Positions 8,485 through 16,067 of a DNA stretch of 64,000 bases are shown one piece after another. Source of the stretch: Rugosimonospora africana (GTDB lineage Bacteria; Actinomycetota; Actinomycetes; Mycobacteriales; Micromonosporaceae); assembly GCF_016862975.1 (NCBI RefSeq), contig NZ_BONZ01000062.1, forward strand, positions 62,001 to 126,000. The letters run 5' to 3'. The notes below the pieces were generated by a model. The model made no database searches. It was not told the origin of the DNA and worked only from the letters and a program-made list of their open reading frames with translations. Made by a program: the position numbers and the translations under genes. Each line of letters starts with the position of its first letter. Positions within the stretch are counted from its first letter, which is position 1.

Positions 8485-8600
8485 ATTACTGGGCTCTGAC
8501 CTGCGGATATGCTGTTTACAAGCAAAGATCGTGTTGCCAGAAACAGGAAAGCAACGTAGCGTTTCCGGTGTCAGAAACAACCCCGTACAAGGAGCACACG

Positions 8601-9263
8601 ATGCAGAAGTTCGACACCCCGGCGCCGATCTCCGCCGTCCTTCACATCCCCGCGGGACGCGTCCAGCTCATCGCCGCCGACCGGACCGACACCACGGTCG
8701 AGGTCCTGCCCAGCAACGCCGCCAAGAGCCGCGACGTGAAAGCGGCCGAGCAGACCACGGTCGCATACGCCGATGGCGTCCTGCGGATCGAGACTCCGGT
8801 GAAGAACCAGTACTTCGGCCCCTCCGGCTCCATCGAGGTGACCGTCAAGCTGCCCGCCGGTTCCCGGGTCGAGGCGAAGACGGCCAGCACCGAACTCCGG
8901 ACCGTCGGCCGCCTCGGCGACGTCGCCTTCGAAGGCGCGTACCGCCAGATCAAGCTCGACGAGACGGCGAGCCTCCGCCTCACCGCGACCGACGGAGACA
9001 TCGAGGTCGGCCGGCTGGGCGGTCCCGCGGAGATCAGCACCGCACGGGGCGACATCCAGATCGCCGAGGCCACGGGCGGCAAGGTCGTGCTGCGCACCCA
9101 GTCCGGCGACATCTCGGTCGGCGCCGCCGCCGGTGTCTCGGCCGCGCTGGACGCCGGCAGCTCTCACGGCCGCATCGCCAACAGCCTCAAGAACGATGGC
9201 ACCGCCACCCTCGACATCCATGCCACCACCACCAACGGCGACATCACCGCCCGCAGCCTGTGA
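8601..9263 (+). CDS. DUF4097-family beta-strand repeat protein
   Basis: This 220-residue protein has no signal peptide and no membrane segment. It is made of short repeated beta strands (GDIEVGRLGG, GDIQIAEATGG, SGDISVGAAAG, NGDITARSL), typical of DUF4097, predicted to form a right-handed or adhesin-like beta solenoid. ATG 8601 is set by AAGGAG eight bases upstream. It diverges from the GbsR-type regulator, its likely repressor. In other actinobacteria this pair often precedes an ABC exporter; none follows here, and a hairpin at 9352 ends the unit. Function is unknown. Confidence 0.88.
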   Translation: MQKFDTPAPISAVLHIPAGRVQLIAADRTDTTVEVLPSNAAKSRDVKAAEQTTVAYADGVLRIETPVKNQYFGPSGSIEVTVKLPAGSRVEAKTASTELRTVGRLGDVAFEGAYRQIKLDETASLRLTATDGDIEVGRLGGPAEISTARGDIQIAEATGGKVVLRTQSGDISVGAAAGVSAALDAGSSHGRIANSLKNDGTATLDIHATTTNGDITARSL

Positions 9264-9351
9264 CCCGCGGCCGCTGCCGGGGCCGCATCACGACGAACCC
9301 GGCCACCGCGGTGAACAGGCTGCGCGAGTCCCGGCCGAGGACCGGCCGAAA

Positions 9352-9381
9352 GGGCCGTCAGACCAACCGGTCTGACGGCCC
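9352..9381. terminator. Hairpin terminator between convergent genes
   Basis: Perfect 13-bp arms GGGCCGTCAGACC (9352-9364) and GGTCTGACGGCCC (9369-9381) surround an AACC loop. It sits between the DUF4097 gene (+) and the NlpC/P60 gene (-), so it can serve both. Only short T tracts follow. Confidence 0.75.
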
Positions 9382-9427
9382 TGGGCCGTTCCGAGTGTGC
9401 TTTTGGTGCGCGGGCGCGGGATCCCGG

Positions 9428-10420
9428 TCAGCCCGGCCGGCGGAAGCCGGCGATCGGCAGGTACGGGTTGCTCAGCTGGGTCATCCGCACCACGTCGCCG
9501 GTGGTCGGTGCGTGCACCACCCAGCCGTCGCCGACGTACATGCCCATGTGGTGGTGGTCGCTGAAGTAGAAGACCAGGTCTCCGGGCTGCAACTGGGAAC
9601 GGCTGACCGACTTGGTCTCGCTCCACTGCCAGCCGGTGAAGTGGCCCAGCGTCACGCCTGCCTTGCCCCACGCGTACAGCGTCAGGCCGGAGCAGTCGAA
9701 CGTCCTCGGGCCGGCGGTCGCCCATATGTACGACTTCCCGATCTGCTGGCACGCCGTCTTCGCGGCGATCGCTCCCTTGCCCGTGGTCAGCTCGGCCGGG
9801 CAGGCGACCGGCTGCAGCGAACCGCCCGCCTTGCCGCTGGCGCCGTACGCCTGCCGGCGCAGTACCTGCAGGTTGTCCATCTGCTTCTGGATGGTGGTCT
9901 TTTCGTGGGCGAGGCTCGCGTCCTGCACCGACTCCGTGGCGACGAGCCGGTCCAGCGGCTGCTTCTGCGCGTTGTACTTCGCGAGCAGGTCCGCGGCACC
10001 CTGGATCGTGTCGGACTGGCGGTGCGCCATCGCGTCCAATGTGGACAGCTGATCGGCCATCGTCGCCGGAGTGCCCGAGTTCAGCAGCGCGTCCAGCGGC
10101 GAGGTGGCGCCGTGCTCGTAGAGCTGCGTGGACAGCGCGCTGACCCGGGTCATGGTCAGATCGACCTGGACCTGCAGCGGTTCGATCTGCCGTTTCAGCG
10201 TGGCGACCTTGCCCTGGTTCTGCAGCAGCTGGCTGTGCAACTCGTTGTACTGCTCGACGAGCGGCTCAAGCTTGTTCCAGGATTCGTTGATCTGCCCCTC
10301 GATGTCGGAGATCGAGGGCGTCGCCTCGGCGTTCGTGCCGGTGCCGACGACCGCGACCAGTACGGCGGCGAGGGCGATCGCGACCCGGCGTGGGCGGGTG
10401 AGCACTCGGGCTGACGCCAC
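9428..10420 (-). CDS. Secreted NlpC/P60 peptidoglycan hydrolase
   Basis: This 330-residue exported endopeptidase is predicted to cut peptide stems of peptidoglycan. A basic N-terminus and hydrophobic core (VAIALAAVLVAVVG) end near an AEA cleavage site at ~33. Residues ~38-210 are a coiled-coil region as in RipA/CwlO-type enzymes. The C-terminal NlpC/P60 domain has catalytic Cys in FDCSGLTLYAWG and His in HHHMGMYVGDG, with VVHAP beyond. GTG 10420 is chosen because AAGGAG lies seven bases upstream and gives a normal signal peptide. A c-di-AMP-type riboswitch occupies the leader (10441-10550), a known link between c-di-AMP and wall hydrolases in actinobacteria. Confidence 0.92.
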   Translation of the reverse strand: MASARVLTRPRRVAIALAAVLVAVVGTGTNAEATPSISDIEGQINESWNKLEPLVEQYNELHSQLLQNQGKVATLKRQIEPLQVQVDLTMTRVSALSTQLYEHGATSPLDALLNSGTPATMADQLSTLDAMAHRQSDTIQGAADLLAKYNAQKQPLDRLVATESVQDASLAHEKTTIQKQMDNLQVLRRQAYGASGKAGGSLQPVACPAELTTGKGAIAAKTACQQIGKSYIWATAGPRTFDCSGLTLYAWGKAGVTLGHFTGWQWSETKSVSRSQLQPGDLVFYFSDHHHMGMYVGDGWVVHAPTTGDVVRMTQLSNPYLPIAGFRRPG

Positions 10421-10440
10421 GGGCGGCTCCTTCTTCCTCG

Positions 10441-10550
10441 ACCGCCTCCGGGGCAGCCGACGGGTTCGGGCGACAGGCCCTGTCGCGCTACTGCGCGGAC
10501 GCAATCCGGTGCTGCGGTGGGTACCCGGCTCGTGGTGACGACTCGGCGGT
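10441..10550 (-). ncRNA. c-di-AMP riboswitch (ydaO/yuaA class) upstream of NlpC/P60 gene
   Basis: Reading the minus strand, the leader contains the class hallmarks: GAGCCGGGTACCCACC in the 5' half and CCGAACCCGTCGGCTGCCCC followed by GGAGGCGG in the 3' half. The outer helix can form between ACCGCC (10550-10545) and GGCGGT (10446-10441). It ends ~20 bases before the start codon. The central GGGGTGAAT block is weak here, so this copy is more divergent than the one at 12093. c-di-AMP binding to this class usually turns expression off. Confidence 0.68.
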
Positions 10551-10691
10551 GTCCGGGCGGTGGGCGACCGCACGGTAGGGGTGACCTTGGACGCCCAGAC
10601 GATAGTCAGCGGTACCGGTGGAATTCAAGCCGGACCGGTCATCTGGGTCGTAGTCGAATCGTCACGCATCGACGTCTGTAGGGGTGGCGGG

Positions 10692-10784
10692 TTATTCGCG
10701 AACGAACAACTCGTTCCATTCCCTGATGCGCCAGTTCTTCGCCACCGGGTCGTCGGCGGGCTCGGAGAAGACCACGTACCTCAC
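10692..10784 (-). CDS. Small 30-residue protein, possibly leaderless
   Basis: This short open frame starts at GTG 10784 and ends at TAA 10692. Its product is acidic and aromatic (it contains SEPADDPVAKNWRIREWNEL). On the minus strand TATACT stands six bases before the GTG, the spacing expected for a leaderless transcript. It lies between a strong hairpin (10815-10856) and the c-di-AMP riboswitch, so it would be a separate small gene. I do not recognise a family. Codon third positions are mostly G/C. Chance cannot be excluded. Confidence 0.4.
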   Translation of the reverse strand: MRYVVFSEPADDPVAKNWRIREWNELFVRE

Positions 10785-10814
10785 GCCGGGAGTATAGGCC
10801 GGCGCAGACGCGAA

Positions 10815-10856
10815 ACGCCTCGTCCGCGAACCGCTGGCGGTTCGCGGACGAGGCGT
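10815..10856. terminator. Long perfect hairpin downstream of C39 peptidase gene
   Basis: 20-bp arms, perfect except for a two-base loop: ACGCCTCGTCCGCGAACCGC at 10815-10834 and its reverse complement at 10837-10856. It follows the stop of the minus-strand C39 gene by 13 bases and is the likely terminator, although no long T tract follows. It is also long enough to act as a double-stranded RNA processing site. Confidence 0.7.
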
Positions 10857-10869
10857 GGTGGGCGTCGGG

Positions 10870-11718
10870 TCAGGAGGAGTAACCCCGGGTGCCCATCCAG
10901 TTGGCCAGCGTGCTGGCGCTCATCCAGTAGGTGTCGGCACCCTCGCCGGCCGGGTCGGCGATGTGCACGCTGCGGCCGTTGTCGCTGTAGCCGATGACGG
11001 CGATGTAGTGGCCGCCGTCGTACTCGTGGAAGCCGCCCGAGGAATCCTGCACGCTACCGACGATGTTCGCCACGATGCCGTACCCGTTGCTGATCGCGTG
11101 CACGGCGTTCTTCTCCAGCGTGGCGACCTCGGCCGTGGTCGCGCTGCCGCCCGGGATGAACGTGGTGTGGTAGAAGCTCGTGTGCTCCAGGCGGTTCAGC
11201 TCGGCCGTGGTGTCGGACGCCGAGTTCGTACCGTTGGTTGTGGTGCCCATGGCCATGGCGATCGTGTCCTGGCTGGGCGGGGCGATCCGGGTGCTCGCCG
11301 CGATCCGGGTGGCAGCCGGGCCGCAGTAGTACCCATTGATCTGGTACTCGAAGTCGATCTTGAGGTCCTTCGCGGCCGGAGCCGCGACCGTGGTCGCCTT
11401 CTTGACCTTCGGCTTGGCCGGGGCGGTGGTCGCCGGAGGCGCTGCCGGAGACGCCGGAGCTGCCGGTGCCGGCGGCTGCGACGAGGCCGTCGCGGCGGCC
11501 TCGGGCGCGGCGTGGGTGGCCTGACCGGTGGCCGTGCCGGCGGCGTTGGTCAGAGAGAACGACGCGGTGTTGCTGGTCGCCGTCGAGCCCTTGCCGAGAC
11601 TGAGCGGCAGCGCGATGAGCAGGGCCACGCCGAGTGTCACCGCCGAGACGATGGCGACGCGATGCGTGCGCCGGGGCACTGTGTTCCGGAAACGCTTACC
11701 GAGATTTTGGGGGTTCAC
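10870..11718 (-). CDS. Membrane-anchored or secreted C39-family cysteine peptidase-like protein
   Basis: This 282-residue exported protein has a basic start (NPQNLGKRFRNTVPRRTHR) and a hydrophobic segment at residues ~22-42, then an Ala/Pro/Thr-rich linker (~50-115). The C-terminal peptidase_C39-like domain has YYCGPAA (catalytic Cys near 130), GGHYIAVIGY (His) and ADPAGEGADTYW (Asp). GTG 11718 has GAGGA close upstream, with rather tight spacing. Such proteins are common near wall hydrolases in actinobacteria, and processing of a secreted substrate is inferred. A c-di-AMP riboswitch lies ~375 bases upstream on the same strand. Confidence 0.85.
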   Translation of the reverse strand: MNPQNLGKRFRNTVPRRTHRVAIVSAVTLGVALLIALPLSLGKGSTATSNTASFSLTNAAGTATGQATHAAPEAAATASSQPPAPAAPASPAAPPATTAPAKPKVKKATTVAAPAAKDLKIDFEYQINGYYCGPAATRIAASTRIAPPSQDTIAMAMGTTTNGTNSASDTTAELNRLEHTSFYHTTFIPGGSATTAEVATLEKNAVHAISNGYGIVANIVGSVQDSSGGFHEYDGGHYIAVIGYSDNGRSVHIADPAGEGADTYWMSASTLANWMGTRGYSS

Positions 11719-11837
11719 TATTCCTCGCCAGGGTATTTCGATCGCTCGATTTTCGAGCTGATGGATTTCTGGAAAGGCCGGCTGGTGAAAAAGGGCACAG
11801 CCGAAGCGGGAGACCTATTCCGGGGCATGCGGAGTCA

Positions 11838-11859
11838 GCGATTCCGAGTGTGGAATCGC
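11838..11859. other. Inverted repeat between riboswitch and C39 gene
   Basis: GCGATTCC (11838-11845) and GGAATCGC (11852-11859) form an 8-bp perfect stem with a 6-base loop in the leader between the riboswitch at 12093 and the C39 start at 11718. It could be part of a terminator or processing structure, but no T tract follows. Confidence 0.4.
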
Positions 11860-11987
11860 GTGAGACTGGTCAGATCAACCGTTTCGGGTGACCGGGTCGG
11901 TAGGGATACCCGGGCGAGAAATCACCCAGTCGTACCCGATTACCGTCCACGCGCCACAAGCCGGCGGTGAGACTTACTGATCCGACC

Positions 11988-12071
11988 TCATGAAATCGCT
12001 GGTGCCAGCGCCAACGGGCGCGCGCCGAGCCGGTCCGACGGCGGTATGAGCCACGACAATTCGAGTCGCAC
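11988..12071 (-). CDS. 27-codon frame directly behind the c-di-AMP riboswitch
   Basis: GTG 12071 follows the strong ribosome site GGAAGGAG (12081-12088) that comes right after the riboswitch. The frame runs 27 residues (contains LSWLIPPSDRLGARPLALAP) to TGA 11988. It is either a leader peptide, a tiny riboswitch-controlled protein, or the stump of a lost gene. No family is recognised. The next gene on the strand, the C39 peptidase, starts about 270 bases further on. Confidence 0.4.
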   Translation of the reverse strand: MRLELSWLIPPSDRLGARPLALAPAIS

Positions 12072-12092
12072 GAGCAGGTACTCCTTCCGGTG

Positions 12093-12213
12093 CCGCTTAC
12101 CGGGTTAGCTGACGGGTTCGGACGGGAAAGAGCGCCCTACCGCGGACGGGGGAGTCCACGGATTCACCCCAACAACAACGGGTCCCCGATTCGTGACGAA
12201 CACGATTCAGCGG
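12093..12213 (-). ncRNA. c-di-AMP riboswitch (ydaO/yuaA class)
   Basis: On the minus strand the segment shows nearly every conserved block of the class: CGGGGACCCG, then TTGGGGTGAATCC, then CCGAACCCGTCAGCTAACCC followed by GGTAAGCGG. The closing helix is CCGCT (12213-12209) with AGCGG (12097-12093). It is followed within five bases by GGAAGGAG. This is a much closer match to the consensus than the copy at 10441. The controlled gene is unclear: a 27-codon frame comes first, then the C39 peptidase gene ~375 bases downstream. Confidence 0.87.
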
Positions 12214-12753
12214 GTCTGTTCCGGTGTCACCTTCAGTCGATGACGGGGGGCCGGACCAGACGGGTTGACAGTAACGGTGGCTCTCCCTCCTGCCAACCCC
12301 TGACCTCGGATTCCTCGCAGTCGACGCAGCGTTTCCCGGCGGCGAAGCAGTCGACAGAAGCGGTCGGACACCGGGTCGTTGAATACGAAGCGTGACAACG
12401 GTTCCACTCGATGTTCGATTACGCCCGGTCGAAAATCGGATGCTCTGTGCGTCCGGAGGACATCGATGACGTGCTTTCCGTGATCGACTTTCCGTGCCTG
12501 GGCGGGTGCGCGCGGTGTGCTCGCGGCCGTCGGACCGGCGATTTATATCACCGGAAATTCAGGCAACGGCGCGACCGTACGGTGCCCGGAATGCGGAGTT
12601 CGGCCCTGGCGCCGGGCGGTCGTCGGCGGCCCCTCGCGAGCCGGCGTCGCTCGAGCGACGGGTCCGCCGTTCGAGCGACGGGTCCGAGTTCATTGCGGCG
12701 CCAGACGCGCCGAGCCGGACCCGTCGACCGGGTCTGCGGGGAAGCGACAGGGT
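12214..12753. other. 540-bp noncoding stretch upstream of riboswitch
   Basis: No convincing gene is seen on either strand. The segment is less GC-rich than its surroundings in places (for example around 12540-12560, TTTATATCA). It probably holds the promoter for the riboswitch transcript and the 3' flank of the SGNH gene. Copy D of the dispersed repeat lies at 12676-12726, preceded by two near-identical CGAGCGACGGGTCCG units (12652-12686). Confidence 0.6.
12676..12726 (-). repeat. Dispersed ~50-bp repeat, copy D
   Basis: CGACGGGTCCG (12676-12686) and CGGACCCGTCG (12716-12726) are the outer arms. Between them is CCAGACGCGCCGAGCC, the reverse of the family core. It lies in noncoding DNA just past the SGNH gene. 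Other copies: 18455, 30128, 30180, 31389, 47538 and 63357. Confidence 0.75.
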
Positions 12754-14361
12754 TCAGGCCGCTCCGGCGGCTGGCGGCCCGCCGTCGGTGGGTCGGACGG
12801 TTGCCGGATCCGACATTTGCGTAAGGCCGGAGTTGTCCGGGTCAGCGGTCGCTGGTCTGGTAACCGGCCGGGTGGGCGGCACCGTGCCCACCCGGCCGGC
12901 TGCTGTGACGGTGTCCGGCCCGGGGGAGTGGGTACCGCGGGACCGGGCGCCGACGTACGGGCGGGTGTGCACCTGCGACCGCGCGCCCCGGAACCGGTGG
13001 GTGAGCAGGCTGCTGGCCGGCCTCCCGCGCAGCAACCGGCGGGTGATCACGCCCCGGCCGTAGACGACCGCCAGGGCGGCCATGATGAGCACCAGACCGA
13101 GCGGCTGCGCCGGATGTTCGGGCTGTGAGCCGGCGTGCCGGGTCGTTCCGGTCAGCGCAGCGTCCTCGTGGCCCGACCCGACGGCCGGCGCGCCGTCTGC
13201 CCGGCTCGGGCCCGGTGCCGGGGAGGGGTCCGCCCGCCGTGGCTGCGTGCCCTGCTGTGTGGCCCGCTGCTTGCCCGGAGCCGGGTTCACCGGGTCGCCC
13301 CGCTGCGCCGCCTCGGCCTGCTGGTTGCGCTGCGCGGCCTCGCGGTCCAGGTACCGCAGCAGCAGCCGGGCGACGATCATCCCGCCGGCCCGGGTCAGGT
13401 GTGAGCCGTCCGGCAGTCGCGTGTTCGCCACCGTGGCGCCGGTGGTCGGGTCGGGTACCGAGGTCGAGTAGCGGCCGCCCACCGAGAACAACTGGTACTG
13501 GTCCATCATCGCGGCGGCCGGAACCCGGCTGACCGCGTCGCGTACCGCCGCCCCGATGTTGCGGAAGATGGCGTTGACGTTGCCGCCCTCGGCGGGATTG
13601 GTCTGCGCGTCGATCGGCGGGGCCGCCCAGATCACGAGCTTGACGCCACCGGCCTGGTACGCGTTGATGACCGCCTGCACCCGGGCGCTGTAGAGCCGTT
13701 GCCAGCCGGTGCTGTACGGGCTGACGCCCTCCAGCGGGAAGCCGTCGTTCTCGCCGAGGAACACCACAGCCACGTCCGGGTGCTCGGTGGCCGCCTGCGA
13801 CGCGGCCTTGAGCGACCAGTCGAACGCGTCCGGCCGGGTCAGCCCGGTGCCGGCGTAGGGCTCGTCGCGCACGTCGAGGTCGCTGCGGTCCGCCGAGCCG
13901 AGGAGGTCGGACAGCGCGTATCCGGGTTCGCCGGCCATCGAGTCGCCGGTCACCAGTACCCGCAGCGGGTGGCCTGGTTCCGGCTGCGGCAGGGCGGCCG
14001 GCAGCGGCAGTCCGTCGACCAGGTACGGGATCGATGACGGCGTGACCGCCGGCGAGGGGGACGGACCGGCCGGCCGCTTCGCCCGCTGCTCCGCCAGCGC
14101 CTTCGCCTTGGCCGCCAACCCGTCCGGATCCGCCTCGGAACTGCCCGCCGGCGCGTTGCCGAACGTCCGGGCCAGCGCGTCGTACGGAACGTCGAGCCCG
14201 ATCGCCTCCGCCACCTGGTCCACCGGGCGCAGCACGGAGACCAACGGCGTCCGTACCCCCGAATAGCGCACGTCCTGCGCGGCGGCCAGCGCGCCCTGGC
14301 TGTCCAGCAGCGTCGCCGCGGCCAACGCGACAAGGACCACGGTGACCATCGGACGCCTCAT
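12754..14361 (-). CDS. SGNH/GDSL-family hydrolase (DUF459), membrane-anchored
   Basis: This 535-residue exported protein works with the MBOAT protein encoded 25 bp upstream, most likely in O-acetylation of an extracellular polymer. It has a signal anchor at residues 4-27, a variable region to ~135, then the SGNH domain: block I VTGDSMAG (~138-145), FLGENDG (~207-213) and the C-terminal DGSHLT block (~323). A Gln/Pro/Ala-rich linker (~345-425) leads to a second hydrophobic segment (PLGLVLIMAALAVVYG) and a basic, disordered tail of ~100 residues, longer than usual for DUF459. ATG 14361 is the first in-frame start. Confidence 0.88.
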   Translation of the reverse strand: MRRPMVTVVLVALAAATLLDSQGALAAAQDVRYSGVRTPLVSVLRPVDQVAEAIGLDVPYDALARTFGNAPAGSSEADPDGLAAKAKALAEQRAKRPAGPSPSPAVTPSSIPYLVDGLPLPAALPQPEPGHPLRVLVTGDSMAGEPGYALSDLLGSADRSDLDVRDEPYAGTGLTRPDAFDWSLKAASQAATEHPDVAVVFLGENDGFPLEGVSPYSTGWQRLYSARVQAVINAYQAGGVKLVIWAAPPIDAQTNPAEGGNVNAIFRNIGAAVRDAVSRVPAAAMMDQYQLFSVGGRYSTSVPDPTTGATVANTRLPDGSHLTRAGGMIVARLLLRYLDREAAQRNQQAEAAQRGDPVNPAPGKQRATQQGTQPRRADPSPAPGPSRADGAPAVGSGHEDAALTGTTRHAGSQPEHPAQPLGLVLIMAALAVVYGRGVITRRLLRGRPASSLLTHRFRGARSQVHTRPYVGARSRGTHSPGPDTVTAAGRVGTVPPTRPVTRPATADPDNSGLTQMSDPATVRPTDGGPPAAGAA

Positions 14362-14386
14362 GTGTCCCGCCTGCCTCCCGTCCGGG

Positions 14387-15763
14387 CTAGAACTGGTAGT
14401 AGATGAAGGCCGGTACGCCCAGGTTCGGCGCGATGGCCAGCAGCGCGACGAAGGCCAGCGCGAGCGTCACGCCCTGCGCCACCGGCGACATGGTGCCGAG
14501 TGCGGCGCGTACCGGTCGGGTCAGGAACCCGGGCGGGACGAGCTGGATCGCGGTACCGGCCAGGACCAGCACGACGAGCAGGGGTGCGACCAGGCCGGTA
14601 CCGTGCGCGGTCCACGCGGTCAGCCGACCCAGCACGGCGAACGCGTCGGAGAACCCGGGTGCCCGGAAGAACACCCAGCACAGTGCGACGAAGTGAAAGG
14701 TGATGAGCCGCCCGAGCCATGGCCGCCGCGCCGGCCCGGTGCGGCGCTCGACGGCCAGGGCCGCGCCGTGTAGCCCACCCCAGGCCACGAACGTCCAGTT
14801 GGCACCGTGCCACAGGCCGCCGAGCAGCATAGTGAGGAAGAGATTGCGGCGGGAGCGGCTCCGGCCACCGCCCAGCGGGATGTAGACGTAGTCGCGCAAC
14901 CAGCTGGACAGCGAGATGTGCCAGCGCCGCCAGAACTCGCGCAGGCTCGCCGAGGAGTACGGGCGGTCGAAGTTGACCGGGAACCGGAATCCGAGCAGCA
15001 GTGCCAGCCCGATCGCGATGTCGGTGTAGCCGGAGAAGTCCGCGTAGATCTGCGCCGCGTACGCGTAGATGGCGAACAGCACCTCGTACGCCGCGTGCTG
15101 ATCGGGCGCGGCGAAGACCGGGTCGACGACCAGCTTGCCCAGCGTGTCGGCGATCACCAGCTTCTTCGCCAGACCGGCGACGATCAGCGTGCCGGCACGG
15201 GTGTACGGCACCTGTGCCGGGTCCCGGGGTTCGGCGAACTGCGGGATCAGCTCGCGGGCCCGCACGATCGGCCCGGCGAACAGATGCGGAAAGAACGCCT
15301 GGTACACCAGGAAGTCCAGGGTCGGTGCCGGCCGCGCGAGATCGCCGCGCCACAGATCGACCAGGTAACTGATGCCCTGGAAAGTGTAGAAGGAGACGCC
15401 GATCGTCGCGACGAGCACGATGACCGGCAGTGGCGCGCCCAGCCCGATGCGGTTCAGCGCCGCGTCGATCTCGTGGGCGAAGAATCCGGCGTACTTGGCG
15501 TAGCCGAGCAGCGCGATGTCGCCGGCGATCCCGGTGATCAGCAGGGTACGGCGCCGGGTACGGAAGACCAGCCAGCCGAACGCCTGGTTCCACAGAGTGA
15601 CGCCGATGAGGACGAGAACCAGCTTCGGGCTGGCCCAGCCGTAGCAGACGTACGAGGCGACCAGGATGAACGGCTTCCAGAGCCGGGGCCGCGGCATCAG
15701 CCACCAGTTGACCATGAGTACGGCGGCGAAGAAGGCCGCGAACTCCACGGTCGGAAACAACAT
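14387..15763 (-). CDS. MBOAT-family O-acyltransferase (AlgI/DltB-like)
   Basis: This 458-residue membrane enzyme has about ten helices. It is expected to move acyl groups from the cytoplasm to an extracellular polysaccharide. The MBOAT core has FSGYTDIAIGLALLLGFRF (~240-258), REFWRRWHISLSSWLRDYVY, and the invariant His in GGLWHGANWTF (~328). ATG 15763 follows GTAAGGATC. The SGNH protein encoded downstream is the usual soluble partner that completes acetyl transfer, as in AlgI-AlgJ/X systems. No glycan synthesis genes are visible nearby, so the acceptor is unknown. Confidence 0.9.
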   Translation of the reverse strand: MLFPTVEFAAFFAAVLMVNWWLMPRPRLWKPFILVASYVCYGWASPKLVLVLIGVTLWNQAFGWLVFRTRRRTLLITGIAGDIALLGYAKYAGFFAHEIDAALNRIGLGAPLPVIVLVATIGVSFYTFQGISYLVDLWRGDLARPAPTLDFLVYQAFFPHLFAGPIVRARELIPQFAEPRDPAQVPYTRAGTLIVAGLAKKLVIADTLGKLVVDPVFAAPDQHAAYEVLFAIYAYAAQIYADFSGYTDIAIGLALLLGFRFPVNFDRPYSSASLREFWRRWHISLSSWLRDYVYIPLGGGRSRSRRNLFLTMLLGGLWHGANWTFVAWGGLHGAALAVERRTGPARRPWLGRLITFHFVALCWVFFRAPGFSDAFAVLGRLTAWTAHGTGLVAPLLVVLVLAGTAIQLVPPGFLTRPVRAALGTMSPVAQGVTLALAFVALLAIAPNLGVPAFIYYQF

Positions 15764-16067
15764 GATCCTTACACTATGATTTACGGCCTTTGTCGCGGGT
15801 CGGTGACCACGAGTTCGGCGCCTAAAAGGTGAAAAATCCTCGAACTGCCTCTTCGGTCACCGGATGGGGTCACCGTTTCCGGCGCGGCCCTGCCGGGCGG
15901 GTGGCCGGTCTTGCGTGGGCGGGCGCCGGCCGCAAGCCGGTGGTCGGGGAGCCGCCGATGCGGGGCGGGCGCCGGAGACCGCCGCGGTCGCTCGGCGCGG
16001 CGGACGCGCTGTGGCGCTGCTCGCAGATTGCCGATTACCCATACCCCCCAGGGGTATATTGGCGGGC
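15764..16067. other. Divergent intergenic region, MBOAT gene / permease gene
   Basis: 304 bp between two divergent starts. The right end holds a CsoR-like operator and -10 element for the permease. The left end has the AT-rich leader of the MBOAT gene (AAAAGGTGAAAAATCC near 15825-15840). No gene or RNA is recognised in the middle. Confidence 0.6.
16041..16060 (+). promoter_or_regulatory. CsoR-like metal-responsive operator overlapping promoter
   Basis: ATACCCC (16041-16047) and GGGGTAT (16051-16057) form a 7-bp inverted repeat around CCA, the G/C-tract layout bound by CsoR/RcnR-family copper or metal sensors. TATATT (16055-16060) overlaps it and stands seven bases from ATG 16068, so the transcript is probably leaderless and blocked when the operator is occupied. 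No csoR gene lies in the window. Confidence 0.65.

Noticed and set aside
12411-13063. Overlapping + strand frames in the region upstream of the riboswitch
   Set aside because: No family motifs, poor codon pattern, and they run into the antisense of the SGNH gene.
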